Shown here: piece after piece, positions 1 to 9,053 of the stretch
Position numbering within the stretch: position 1 is the first letter of the stretch
Layout: every line of letters starts with the position of its first letter
From: Mediterraneibacter gnavus ATCC 29149
GTDB taxonomy: Bacteria > Bacillota > Clostridia > Lachnospirales > Lachnospiraceae
Assembly (NCBI RefSeq): GCF_008121495.1
Contig: NZ_CP043051.1
Span: forward strand, 1,054,001-1,118,000
Reading direction: 5' to 3'
Length of the DNA stretch: 64,000 bases
Position numbers and translations under genes: made by a program
Notes under the pieces: model-generated
Databases searched by the model: none
Told to the model about the DNA's origin: nothing
Seen by the model: the letters and a program-made list of their open reading frames with translations, nothing else

Positions 1-1472
1 TCCACCTTCTTGCCGATCCTGTTTTCAATCAGACTTTCCAGTTCCTTCCGTCTATCTTCTCTGCCAACAAAATCTGCCCCCAGTGCATCCGGCATCACGA
101 TCATCAGACGGTTGTCACCTGCAAGGCTTAGACGCGCTTTTTTCAGGTATGTCCGAAGCATTCCCGATGCCTCATCTGCGATCGGTCTGAAATTCTTTAC
201 TACCTGCTGCACATCTTCCGGTACTGCGTTTGGAAGTTCCGGTCTCGGCGTTGGCTCCGCCGGTGCCTGACCATCTTCCTTTACATAAACAACTCGTTCC
301 TGACCACCTGATATAACGCCCTGTTCCAGCTTTTCTTCCAATACACGGATCCGATCCAGAATAGAATCTGAGCTCGTCTCCATGGCAGGCGTACAAAGCT
401 TGATCAGAGCCACTTCCAGAAGCACTCTTTTTTGCGCTGCATATTTCAGCTGACCTGACAATTCCGAAAAAATCCGAATGTAACGGAGCAACATATCCGC
501 TTCCACCATCCCGGCCTCTTCCTGAAGCTGCTGCATATTTTCTGTAGATACATCCAGAACATCCTCTATATTATCAGATGTCTTCACAAGAAGCAAGTTT
601 CGCAGATACCATGTAAAATCCGTGGCAAGCTGCGTAAGCTCCCGCCCCTGCATCACCAGATCATCGACGATATCAAGCACTTTTGGGACATCTCGTCTGA
701 TCACACTGCGCAGAAGTCTGCTGAACACATCCGTATCGACTGCTCCCAGTACTTCCAGCACATTGTCATACGTCAGCTTCTGCCCCAGATAAAAGGCAAT
801 ACACTGATCCAGAAGACTCAATGCGTCACGCATCGAACCATCTGCCGCCTTTGCGACATAGCGCAGCGCTTTTTCTTCTACTTCCACCTGCTCTTCCTGC
901 ATCAGATCACGCATCCGGTCTGTGATCGTCTCAATACTGATCCGCTTGAAATCATAATGCTGACACCGGGATAAAATCGTGATGGGAATCTTGTGAACCT
1001 CGGTTGTCGCCAGAATAAAGATCACATACTCCGGCGGTTCCTCCAGTGTCTTTAACAGCGCATTGAACGCCCCTATCGACAGCATATGCACCTCATCAAT
1101 GATATAGACTTTGTACTTTCCTTCTGTCGGGCGGTATGCCACTTCTTCCCGGATCTCACGGATGTTGTCCACACCATTGTTCGAAGCTGCATCGATCTCG
1201 ATCACATTCATCGATGTACCCGCTGCAATAGAGCGGCACATCGCGCACTCCCCGCAGGGACTTCCATTCACCGGATGCTCACAGTTGACTGCCTTTGCAA
1301 AAATCTTCGCAACCGTTGTCTTACCGGTCCCTCTTGTTCCGCAGAACAGATAGGCATGTCCGATCCTGTTTGCTTCAATCTGATTTTTTAATGTAGTAAT
1401 AATATGTTCCTGACCCTTGACATCTTCAAATTCAACGGGACGGAACTTTCGGTAAAGTGCCGTATACGACAT
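1..1472 (-). CDS. dnaX: DNA polymerase III subunit gamma/tau (3'-truncated by window edge)
   Basis: Clamp-loader ATPase of the replicative DNA polymerase. Reading from ATG at 1472 the protein begins MSYTALYRKFRP, typical of DnaX. A Walker A motif (GTRGTGKTT) near residue 45, a four-cysteine zinc module (C..PCGECAMC), the DEVH-type Walker B (YIIDEVHML) and the sensor motif LATTEVHKIP follow in the usual order. About 490 codons are present and the frame is still open at base 1, so the C-terminal tau part lies outside the window. It is 27 bases downstream of pfkA on the same strand. Identification is secure; whether the gene uses a programmed frameshift to make gamma cannot be judged from this piece. 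Confidence 0.97.
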   Translation of the reverse strand, partial: MSYTALYRKFRPVEFEDVKGQEHIITTLKNQIEANRIGHAYLFCGTRGTGKTTVAKIFAKAVNCEHPVNGSPCGECAMCRSIAAGTSMNVIEIDAASNNGVDNIREIREEVAYRPTEGKYKVYIIDEVHMLSIGAFNALLKTLEEPPEYVIFILATTEVHKIPITILSRCQHYDFKRISIETITDRMRDLMQEEQVEVEEKALRYVAKAADGSMRDALSLLDQCIAFYLGQKLTYDNVLEVLGAVDTDVFSRLLRSVIRRDVPKVLDIVDDLVMQGRELTQLATDFTWYLRNLLLVKTSDNIEDVLDVSTENMQQLQEEAGMVEADMLLRYIRIFSELSGQLKYAAQKRVLLEVALIKLCTPAMETSSDSILDRIRVLEEKLEQGVISGGQERVVYVKEDGQAPAEPTPRPELPNAVPEDVQQVVKNFRPIADEASGMLRTYLKKARLSLAGDNRLMIVMPDALGADFVGREDRRKELESLIENRIGKKV

Positions 1473-1499
1473 GTATTACACCTCTGTTTTCCAAATCTT

Positions 1500-2576
1500 T
1501 TATTGATCTCCAAAGCTGATGCCGATGGTTCTTGCCTCTTTGATGATTCCATCCTGCGGATCTACCATTTTCAGCTTTCCTGCCACATCCTGAAGCGGTA
1601 CTTTTGTAATCTTCTGATTCTTCATGGCGATCATGTAGCCGTATTCCTGATTCAGGATCAGCTCTGCCGCAGCCGCTCCCACTCTTGTGGCAAATACACG
1701 GTCATACGCACATGGAGAACCGCCTCTTTGCGTATGCCCCGGCACCGTAATCCTTACTTCCTTGTCTGTCTTCTGCTGGATCTTCTCTGCCAGTTCGTAG
1801 GCGATGGACGGATATTTCCGTTTTGCAAGCTTTTCTTTATATTCTTTTTTCTTCAGCCTGGCATCTTCTTTTGAGATTGCACCTTCTGCAACCGCAATGA
1901 TCGTAAACTTTTTATCTGCTGCCGCACGCTTCTGGATCACATCCGTCACCACATCGATATCATACGGAATCTCCGGAAGCAGAATCACATCTGCACCGCC
2001 GGCAATTCCCGCATGCAGCGTGACGTGTCCCACCTTATGTCCCATTACTTCAATGATAAACACACGGCTGTGAGAGGTTGCCGTCGTATGGATCCGGTCG
2101 ATCGTGTCTGTCGCAATATCCACTGCACTCTGGAAGCCAAATGTCATATCCGTGCCCCACAGATCATTGTCGATTGTTTTTGGCAGTGTCACAACATTTA
2201 AGCCTTCTTCTCTTAACAGATTCGCTGTCTTGTGTGTTCCGTTTCCTCCCAGGATCACCAGACAGTCAAGACTTAACTTATGATAAGTATGCTTCATTGC
2301 CGCCACTTTATCCAAACCGTCCTTGTCCGGTACACGCATCAACTTAAACGGCTGTCTCGATGTACCGAGGATCGTGCCGCCTCTTGTCAGGATTCCGGAA
2401 AAATCCTTTGATGTGAGCATATGAAAGTTGCCATAGATCAGACCTTTGTATCCGTCTTCAAATCCATAGATTTCCACATCATCCCGTTTTGTGCAAACAC
2501 CTTTTACAACACCGCGCATTGCAGCATTCAAAGCCTGACAGTCTCCGCCACTTGTAAGCATTCCGATTCGTAACAT
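1500..2576 (-). CDS. pfkA: 6-phosphofructokinase (GGNGT-type active site)
   Basis: Glycolytic kinase phosphorylating fructose 6-phosphate in the cytoplasm. The N-terminal phosphate-binding loop (GMLTSGGDCQALNAAMRG, residues 5-22), the catalytic PKTIDND stretch (132-138) and the effector/substrate segment PGHTQRGG are present. Residues 110-114 read GGNGT where classical ATP-dependent bacterial enzymes have GGDGS and pyrophosphate enzymes have GGDDT. The glycine that marks ATP use is kept, but the preceding aspartate is asparagine. At 358 aa it is longer than the 320-aa E. coli enzyme and fits the mixed or group III PFK subfamily, so the phosphoryl donor is not certain. A good Shine-Dalgarno (AGGAGG) precedes the ATG; dnaX follows on the same strand. 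Confidence 0.93.
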   Translation of the reverse strand: MLRIGMLTSGGDCQALNAAMRGVVKGVCTKRDDVEIYGFEDGYKGLIYGNFHMLTSKDFSGILTRGGTILGTSRQPFKLMRVPDKDGLDKVAAMKHTYHKLSLDCLVILGGNGTHKTANLLREEGLNVVTLPKTIDNDLWGTDMTFGFQSAVDIATDTIDRIHTTATSHSRVFIIEVMGHKVGHVTLHAGIAGGADVILLPEIPYDIDVVTDVIQKRAAADKKFTIIAVAEGAISKEDARLKKKEYKEKLAKRKYPSIAYELAEKIQQKTDKEVRITVPGHTQRGGSPCAYDRVFATRVGAAAAELILNQEYGYMIAMKNQKITKVPLQDVAGKLKMVDPQDGIIKEARTIGISFGDQ

Positions 2577-2793
2577 ATCCGTATCCTCCTACTCTTTGAT
2601 TTTATCAATTCCGCACCAGAAATCGGTGCTAAAAGACTTTATTTCCTGTTTTATCTTATCACAAACAGGCGAAAATGAACAGTTTTATATTCTCCCTCAA
2701 TTTTTCTCAAACTTTCCGATTGGTAATTTTCTTTCCATTGTGTTAAAATAGACACATCGTAAAACAAAACAGATTTGAAGGAGATAACTAAAC

Positions 2794-3657
2794 ATGGAAA
2801 GAAATGATCCTTGCTGGTGCGGCAGCGGCAAAAAATATAAAAAATGCCATATGCCGATCGAAGAAAAAATAAAACTGCACAGGGACAGAGGGGAAATTGT
2901 ACCTTCCAGAAAGCTTTTGAAGACTCCGGCGCAGATCGAAAAGATCAAAAAAAGTGCGGCTCTCAACACGGCTGTTCTGGATGAAGTTGCCGCACACATT
3001 CGCGCAGGCATGAGTACTGCTGAGATTGACAAGATCGTATATGATTTTACAACTGCACACGGTGGAATCCCGGCTCCTCTGAATTATCAGGGCTTCCCGA
3101 AAAGTGTATGCACCTCTATCAATAATGAAGTGTGCCACGGAATCCCGGATGAAAACATCATCCTGCAGGAGGGTGATATCATCAACGTCGATGTATCTAC
3201 CATTCTGGACGGCTATTTCTCTGATGCATCCCGTATGTTCATGATTGGCGAAGTATCCGACCGAGCCAAACGTCTGGTGCGTGTTACAGAAGAATGTGTA
3301 GAGCTTGGTCTTGCAGCGGCAAAACCATGGGGACATCTGGGAGATATTGCAGATGCGATCAATACCCACGCACAGGCAAACGGCTACTCTGTTGTTGTTG
3401 ATATCGGCGGTCACGGAATCGGACTGGAATTCCACGAAGATCCGTTTGTCAGCTATGTCACACCAAAGGGCAGCGAGATGCTGCTCGTACCCGGAATGAT
3501 GTTTACCATTGAGCCGATGATCAACGAAGGCAGCCCGGACTTCTTCGTAGATGAGGACAATGACTGGACGATCTACACCATTGATGACGGACTGTCTGCA
3601 CAGATCGAATATATGGTTCTCGTAAAAGAAGACGGAATTGAAATTCTTACAAAATAG
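2794..3657 (+). CDS. map: Type I methionine aminopeptidase with N-terminal SEC-C zinc motif
   Basis: Removes the initiator methionine from nascent proteins. Residues 1-20 form a SEC-C motif (CWCGSGKKYKKCH), a small zinc knuckle also found at the end of SecA that contacts ribosomes or partners. The pita-bread catalytic domain follows. The five metal ligands are recognisable as D133, D144, H207, E240 and E272, and H115 is the conserved substrate-side histidine, so the enzyme should be active. The 287-aa length fits the SEC-C-MAP subfamily. The gene is monocistronic, transcribed away from pfkA, preceded by GAAGGAGA at proper spacing, and ends in a hairpin shared with the convergent kinase gene. 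Confidence 0.95.
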   Translation: MERNDPCWCGSGKKYKKCHMPIEEKIKLHRDRGEIVPSRKLLKTPAQIEKIKKSAALNTAVLDEVAAHIRAGMSTAEIDKIVYDFTTAHGGIPAPLNYQGFPKSVCTSINNEVCHGIPDENIILQEGDIINVDVSTILDGYFSDASRMFMIGEVSDRAKRLVRVTEECVELGLAAAKPWGHLGDIADAINTHAQANGYSVVVDIGGHGIGLEFHEDPFVSYVTPKGSEMLLVPGMMFTIEPMINEGSPDFFVDEDNDWTIYTIDDGLSAQIEYMVLVKEDGIEILTK

Positions 3658-3660
3658 TCA

Positions 3661-3706
3661 AAAAGCTGCGTACACAGGACCTCTCCTGCTGCACACAGCT
3701 TTTTTA
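3661..3706. terminator. Bidirectional rho-independent terminator between map and the pyridoxamine kinase gene
   Basis: AAAAGCTG at 3661 pairs with CAGCTTTT near 3698, followed by a T run on the plus strand and, read on the other strand, by an A/T-rich tail. It sits between two convergent stop codons, so it can serve both genes. Confidence 0.8.
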
Positions 3707-3707
3707 T

Positions 3708-4562
3708 TTACTTCATCAGCATATGCAGATATTTTTCATACTCGACTCCGTCATTGCGCGGAATCTCTTCTTTCACTGCATCTGTAATCGCTTTCTCGAT
3801 AAAGCTTCCTGCAAGTTCCATCATGGACTTCAGATTTTCTCCTCTTGCCAGTCCGCCTGCCAGCACGGAAGCAAACAGATCACCTGTTCCGGAGTAGCTT
3901 CCACCTACATACGAGAATGCTGCAAGATGTGTCTCTTTTCCCGTCACTGCCAGATTTCCCATCTTCTGGATCCCGTCTTCATTGTCACAAAACTGAATCC
4001 CTGTCACTACAACAGTTCTTGGTCCATCTTTCCTCAGGTTTTCCGCCAGCTGCCTGATCACCGTAAGAAGATGTTTTTCGTCCGTCATATTTTCGATCAT
4101 CCGATAATCTGTATCCGTCAGAATACAAAGCTCCGTCAAATTTGGGGTCACAATATCCGCCATCTTCGCAAGCTCCCGCATCTTTCTGCAAAACTCTATG
4201 GAGAAGATATCAAATTTGTATCCATGATCCCCCATGATCGGATCTACCAGCAGAAAGGCTTTCTTCTTATGAAATGTCTCCGCAATATGGATCATATGAC
4301 CGATCTGCTCTTCATCTGCTGCAAATCCTGTATAGATACCGTCAAACCGTGCCTCCATCTTTTCCCAGGATCGCCGAAACTGCTCCATTTCTTCCGTAAG
4401 GCTCACGCAATGATAGTCTTCATATCCTGTCTGTGCACTCAGCACAGCTGTCGGGAGCGGACACGCCTGCACGCCCATCGCTGAAAGCACTGAAATTGCT
4501 GCCGTGAGAGAACATCTCCCAAATCCTGAGAGATCGTTAATTACTGCTACTTTCTTTCCCAT
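3708..4562 (-). CDS. Pyridoxamine/pyridoxal kinase (PdxK/PdxY-like)
   Basis: Ribokinase-fold vitamin B6 salvage kinase making pyridoxal 5'-phosphate. The N-terminus (VAVINDLSGFGRCSL) matches the substrate-binding strand of pyridoxamine kinases; VDPIMGDHG and the C-terminal anion-hole/catalytic motif GSYSGTGDLFAS are both present. Length 284 aa is usual. Two ATGs lie close together at 4568 and 4562. AGGTGG is six bases from 4562 but abuts 4568, so 4562 (MGKKVAVIND) is preferred. The start overlaps the end of the upstream GH13 gene by 26 bases, implying translational coupling. The family is clear; pdxK versus pdxY naming is not. Confidence 0.9.
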   Translation of the reverse strand: MGKKVAVINDLSGFGRCSLTAAISVLSAMGVQACPLPTAVLSAQTGYEDYHCVSLTEEMEQFRRSWEKMEARFDGIYTGFAADEEQIGHMIHIAETFHKKKAFLLVDPIMGDHGYKFDIFSIEFCRKMRELAKMADIVTPNLTELCILTDTDYRMIENMTDEKHLLTVIRQLAENLRKDGPRTVVVTGIQFCDNEDGIQKMGNLAVTGKETHLAAFSYVGGSYSGTGDLFASVLAGGLARGENLKSMMELAGSFIEKAITDAVKEEIPRNDGVEYEKYLHMLMK

Positions 4563-6618
4563 ACTCATCCACCTGCATTTCTCTGACTGGCTTCATGATC
4601 AGAACAGAATGTTTTCCCATATTGACAACAGTCTCTCCATCCTCCACCAGATAAATGTCTCTTTCTGTCGTATAGCTCTTTTCCCAGGAGTACATCAGAC
4701 GCTCCATCTTTCCTTTCATAGGCACCTCCGCCTGCCACACCGGGATTGTCACTTCCTTTAGTTCCTTACTGTTATTTAACACAACAATGATCTGTTCACC
4801 TTCCTGAAATCTTGCATAAGCAAGAACATTGGATGACCAGGAAAGCATCTTCAGAGAACCTGTACGCAGAGGCTTCTCACGCTTGTGGATCCGGATCATT
4901 TCTTTATGGAACTCTACAAGTTCTCTGTTTTCCTGTCCCCATGGATAGGTCCTGCGGCTGTCCGGATCGGTAAATCCACAGACACCTGCTTCATCTCCGT
5001 AATAAACCGTAGGTGCTCCTACCCAGGTCATCTGAACTGCCACTGCCTCCCGCATCACTGCCAGATTGATCCCTTCTTCTGCCGCTTTGCTTCCAAGCTG
5101 TGCCACTCTTCCTACAATGTGATTCGTTCTGGTCAGGAACCGGGAATGATCGTGGTTAGACAGTTCATTCATCGCCACCTGTAATGACGGGGTCAGCATG
5201 CTTGCCATAAAATGATTCATCGTATTGACAAAGTTGTCTGCATTCCCCCACAAGTCTGTCCTGCGCTCATCACTGTGCTTTTCCATTCCTGTCAAGAACC
5301 AGGTCAGCGGCTCCATAAAGGCATCATAATTCATCACGCTGTCCCATTCATCGCCCTGAAGCCATTCTCCCGGATCTCCATAGTGCTCCGCCAATATCAG
5401 CGCCTGCGGATTGGCACTTTTTACAGCTTTTCTGAAATTCTCCCAGAAGATGTGATTGTATTCATTGCTGTATCCCAGATCTGCCGCCACATCCAGACGC
5501 CATCCATCGGCATTATACGGCGGCGATACCCATTTCTTTCCGATGTTTAAAATATATTCCTCCAGCGTGGGAGAATCTTCATAGTTCAGCTTCGGCAGCG
5601 TATCATGTCCCCACCATCCGTCATAGTTTTTATTATAAGGCCACGCTTCTTCTCTTTCATCAAAAAAATGAAAGAAATCTCTGTACGGGCTCTGCGCACT
5701 GACATAAGCACCTTTTTCGTATTCCGGCTGCGGTTCATAAATCCGTTCCCGGTCCATCCACTTATTGAAAGAGCCACAGTGATTGAACACTCCGTCAAGG
5801 ATCACCCGCATGCCCCTTGTGTGCATTTCCTCCACCAGTTTTGCAAACAGGCGGTTGCTTGCCTCCAGATTCCGAATGTCCCCTGTCCGCTTCTGATATT
5901 TTGTCGCTCTGGTATTGTCCTTTTCTCCCTCTGGAAGAACCTCTCCTCCGTCTTCTATAATCACGCCGTAATGCGGATCGATGTAGTCATAATCCTGAAT
6001 ATCATACTTGTGATTCGACGGGGAAACAAACAGTGGATTGAAATAGATGACTTCAACTCCAAGCTCTTCCAGATAGTCCAGTTTATCCAAAACTCCCTGC
6101 AGATCTCCTCCATGAAATCTGCGGATATCCATTGCCGCCGGAAATTCATTCCAGTCTTTCACTTTACAGACCGGCTCTCCGATATAAACGTATTCTCCAT
6201 CCTCCACATCATTGGATGGGTCTCCATTACAGAAGCGGTCTACAAAAATTTGATACATCACTGCGCCTTTTGCCCATGCCGGTGTGGAAAATCCAGGCAT
6301 GATCCGGAAATTGTAATATTCCACCGGATGTTCCGATACGCCACATCGATGATAGCAGAGCTCTTCACTCTCGCTTTTTATCCGAAAATAATAAACAAAC
6401 ATCGTATCTGTAAGCTGCACTTCTGTTTCATAATAATCAAACACTTCCCCGGAGGATATCTTCTGCATCTGCAGTGCTTCTCCTCCTGAAATCAGACAGA
6501 CCTCCTGAGCGTCATCTCTTGCCGTTCTGAATCTCAGCCTGACTTTTTCATGGATACCCGGTTCCGCAGGTATGACATAATCCGATGTCCCATCACAGAA
6601 CAGCGCATTTTTATTCAT
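4537..6618 (-). CDS. Cytosolic GH13 alpha-glucanase (cyclomaltodextrinase/neopullulanase type)
   Basis: Hydrolyses alpha-1,4 (and possibly alpha-1,6) linkages of maltodextrins or cyclodextrins. An N-terminal beta domain of about 110 residues (CBM34-like) precedes the TIM barrel. GH13 regions are visible: ILDGVFNH (273-280), GWRLDVA with nucleophile D376, LILAEHYG with acid/base E411, and LSNHDHSR with transition-state aspartate D490. No signal peptide is present, so it acts in the cytoplasm on imported oligosaccharides. The start at 6618 (MNKNALFC) follows AAAGGAGGTTTAT; an in-frame codon further upstream would run into a stem-loop and is rejected. The GH13_20 subgroup is an inference. Its 3' end overlaps the B6 kinase. 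Confidence 0.92.
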   Translation of the reverse strand: MNKNALFCDGTSDYVIPAEPGIHEKVRLRFRTARDDAQEVCLISGGEALQMQKISSGEVFDYYETEVQLTDTMFVYYFRIKSESEELCYHRCGVSEHPVEYYNFRIMPGFSTPAWAKGAVMYQIFVDRFCNGDPSNDVEDGEYVYIGEPVCKVKDWNEFPAAMDIRRFHGGDLQGVLDKLDYLEELGVEVIYFNPLFVSPSNHKYDIQDYDYIDPHYGVIIEDGGEVLPEGEKDNTRATKYQKRTGDIRNLEASNRLFAKLVEEMHTRGMRVILDGVFNHCGSFNKWMDRERIYEPQPEYEKGAYVSAQSPYRDFFHFFDEREEAWPYNKNYDGWWGHDTLPKLNYEDSPTLEEYILNIGKKWVSPPYNADGWRLDVAADLGYSNEYNHIFWENFRKAVKSANPQALILAEHYGDPGEWLQGDEWDSVMNYDAFMEPLTWFLTGMEKHSDERRTDLWGNADNFVNTMNHFMASMLTPSLQVAMNELSNHDHSRFLTRTNHIVGRVAQLGSKAAEEGINLAVMREAVAVQMTWVGAPTVYYGDEAGVCGFTDPDSRRTYPWGQENRELVEFHKEMIRIHKREKPLRTGSLKMLSWSSNVLAYARFQEGEQIIVVLNNSKELKEVTIPVWQAEVPMKGKMERLMYSWEKSYTTERDIYLVEDGETVVNMGKHSVLIMKPVREMQVDEYGKESSSN

Positions 6619-6631
6619 ATAAACCTCCTTT

Positions 6632-6680
6632 GGGGCAAGCCCCTTAAAATGCCTGCCCGGCATTAAAAACAGCTTGCCCC
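6632..6680 (-). ncRNA. Branched stem-loop in the ftsH-GH13 intercistronic leader
   Basis: A nine-base outer stem (GGGGCAAGC with GCTTGCCCC, 6632-6640 and 6672-6680) encloses a second six-base stem (AATGCC with GGCATT, 6648-6653 and 6659-6664). It begins 10 bases after the ftsH stop and ends directly before the GH13 Shine-Dalgarno. No U run follows, so it is unlikely to be a simple terminator. An mRNA processing or stability element, or a translational control structure, is more likely. Function is inferred from position only. Confidence 0.5.
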
Positions 6681-6689
6681 ATTCTACAC

Positions 6690-8510
6690 CTACTTCTCAA
6701 AAAGTGCTTCAAACTCACTTCTTGTAATCTTTTCTTTTTCCAGCAATAACTGGGCACAGGCTTCCAGTACAGACTGATGCTCCTCCAGAATTGCTTTTGC
6801 TTTCAGATAGCACTCATCAATGATACGTTTGACTTCCTCATCGATTGTTCCCGCCACTTTTTCACCGTATCCTCTGGATGTGTGACCAAAATCACGTCCG
6901 ATAAAGACTTCATCACTGTCATTGTCATAGTTGATCAGACCAAGACGTTCTGACATACCGAATTTGGTGATCATGGATTTTGCGATCGCAGTTGCCTGAC
7001 GGATATCCTGAGATGCACCGGTTGTAATATCATCAAAGATCTGTTCTTCCGCTACACGTCCGCCGAGAGACACTGTAATCTCCTGAAGCATATGTCCTTT
7101 TGTATTGAACATATCATCGCCTTCCGGAAGCGGCATCGTATAACCGCCTGCTCCTCCTGTCGGAACAATGGACACACTGTAGACAGGTCCCACATCCGGC
7201 AGTACATGGAAGAGGATCGCATGTCCCGCCTCGTGATATGCTGTAATCCGGCGTTCTTTTTCAGAAACCACACGGCTCTTTTTCTCCGGTCCGATCCCGA
7301 CTTTGACAAACGCATGCCGGATATCGGACTGCTGAATATACACTCTGTTTTCCTTTGCAGCCAGAATCGCCGCCTCATTCAGAAGGTTTTCCAGATCTGC
7401 TCCTGTAAATCCACTGGTTGTCTGCGCAATCTGTTTCAGATCTACATCGTCTCCCAGCGGCTTGTTTCTCGCATGTACTTTCAGAATCTCTTCTCTTCCT
7501 TTGACATCCGGACGTCCAACTACCACATTTCTGTCAAAACGTCCCGGACGTAAGATGGCAGGATCCAAAATATCTTTCCGGTTGGTCGCTGCCATCACAA
7601 TAATACCTTCATTAACACCAAAACCATCCATCTCTACCAGCATCTGGTTCAATGTCTGTTCTCTCTCGTCATGACCGCCGCCAAGTCCGCTTCCTCTGCG
7701 TCTGGCAACTGCATCGATCTCATCGATGAAAATGATACATGGGGCATTCTTCTTCGCATCCTGGAACAGATCCCTGACACGGGACGCTCCCACACCGACA
7801 AACATCTCTACGAAGTCAGATCCCGAAATCGTAAAAAACGGAACCCCGGCCTCTCCGGCAACTGCTTTTGCAAGAAGGGTCTTACCGGTTCCCGGAGGCC
7901 CCTCCAGAAGCACTCCTTTTGGGATTCTTGCTCCCACCTGAACATATTTTTTCGGAGATTTCAGGAAATCGACAATCTCTGCAAGCTCTTCTTTTTCTTC
8001 CTGCAGCCCCGCAACATCTGCAAATGTCACTTTCTTATCATTCTCAGAACTCATACGGGCACGACTTTTTCCAAAATTCATTGCTTTTGCATTGGCACCG
8101 CCACTCTGTCTGTTCATCATCATCGTAATAAACATGAATCCGACAAGCATCAGCACAACCGGGAGAACCGTCGTACTCAGCACCGAATCCTGAGGGATCG
8201 CGCTTATGCGGTATTCCACATCATTTTTATCCAGCAGCTTCTGCGTCTCATTGACATCCGATACGTTGACACGTCCCGTTTCCCTGCTGTCGCGCAATGT
8301 CAGTGTGACCACTCCGGTAGGCACTGCCTTATTCTGGTTGATCACCACCTCTGTCACGTTGTCATCCTTTATCTCCTGTTCAAACTGAGTAAAAGTTATC
8401 TCCTGCCCGCGCATCTGTACACGGCTCGTCATCCATAGCACAAAAAAGATCACAGCAATAAACACAACCACGGTTGCGCCGCTTATGCCTTTATACTTCT
8501 TGTCATTCAA
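6690..8510 (-). CDS. ftsH: ATP-dependent membrane zinc protease FtsH
   Basis: Membrane-anchored AAA+ protease for quality control of membrane and regulatory proteins. Two transmembrane helices (residues about 10-28 and 113-132) flank a short extracytoplasmic domain. Walker A GPPGTGKT (204-211), Walker B IIFIDEID, the second region of homology around [20 protein letters not shown], and the zinc motif HEAGH (426-430) are intact. The 606-aa length is normal. It follows hpt in the order tilS-hpt-ftsH known from Bacillus, with a 15-base gap. Confidence 0.98.
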   Translation of the reverse strand: MNDKKYKGISGATVVVFIAVIFFVLWMTSRVQMRGQEITFTQFEQEIKDDNVTEVVINQNKAVPTGVVTLTLRDSRETGRVNVSDVNETQKLLDKNDVEYRISAIPQDSVLSTTVLPVVLMLVGFMFITMMMNRQSGGANAKAMNFGKSRARMSSENDKKVTFADVAGLQEEKEELAEIVDFLKSPKKYVQVGARIPKGVLLEGPPGTGKTLLAKAVAGEAGVPFFTISGSDFVEMFVGVGASRVRDLFQDAKKNAPCIIFIDEIDAVARRRGSGLGGGHDEREQTLNQMLVEMDGFGVNEGIIVMAATNRKDILDPAILRPGRFDRNVVVGRPDVKGREEILKVHARNKPLGDDVDLKQIAQTTSGFTGADLENLLNEAAILAAKENRVYIQQSDIRHAFVKVGIGPEKKSRVVSEKERRITAYHEAGHAILFHVLPDVGPVYSVSIVPTGGAGGYTMPLPEGDDMFNTKGHMLQEITVSLGGRVAEEQIFDDITTGASQDIRQATAIAKSMITKFGMSERLGLINYDNDSDEVFIGRDFGHTSRGYGEKVAGTIDEEVKRIIDECYLKAKAILEEHQSVLEACAQLLLEKEKITRSEFEALFEK

Positions 8511-8525
8511 TGATACTGCTCCTTC

Positions 8526-9053
8526 CTATTCCACACCTTCTACGACTCCGATATATGGAAGATTTCTATATTTCTGTGCGTAGTCCAGTCCATATCCGAC
8601 TACAAATTCGTCCGGTATCTCAAATCCGACATAATCTACTTTTACATCTCTTTCTCTTCTCTCCGGTTTGTCCAAAAGAGTACAAAGCTGAATGCTCTTT
8701 GGATTTCTTTTCTTCAGAACATCGATCAGATAATACAGTGTACGTCCGGAATCAATGATGTCTTCCACGATCAGAACATCTTTTCCCTCGATGGATTCAT
8801 CCAGATCCTTTGCAATTCTGACAACACCGCTGGATGTTGTCGCATCCCCGTAGCTGCTTACACACATAAAGTCCAGAGAAACCGGCACACTGATTCTTTT
8901 AGCCAGTTCACACATGAAAAATACTCCGCCTTTGAGTACACAGATCATATGGATCTGCTTTCCTGCATAATTTTCGCTGATCTGTTTTCCCAATGTTTTG
9001 ATTCTTTCATTTACTTCTTCTTCTGAAACTAACACTTTAATTGTCTCTGCCAT
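8526..9053 (-). CDS. hpt: Hypoxanthine phosphoribosyltransferase
   Basis: Purine salvage enzyme converting hypoxanthine (and usually guanine) to the mononucleotide with PRPP. The PRPP loop VLIVEDIIDSGRT is intact, as is the preceding FMCVSSYG segment and the flexible-loop region. Length 175 aa is typical. Its start overlaps the 3' end of tilS by 17 bases. The tilS-hpt-ftsH neighbourhood is conserved across Firmicutes, supporting the call. Confidence 0.96.
   Translation of the reverse strand: MAETIKVLVSEEEVNERIKTLGKQISENYAGKQIHMICVLKGGVFFMCELAKRISVPVSLDFMCVSSYGDATTSSGVVRIAKDLDESIEGKDVLIVEDIIDSGRTLYYLIDVLKKRNPKSIQLCTLLDKPERRERDVKVDYVGFEIPDEFVVGYGLDYAQKYRNLPYIGVVEGVE

Noticed and set aside
3723-4484. 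Long plus-strand open frame opposite the pyridoxamine kinase gene
   Set aside because: Cys/His-rich antisense translation with no ribosome site; the minus-strand gene has full catalytic motifs. The same applies to other long frames opposite real genes, such as 5605-6489, 7671-8438 and 59900-60772.
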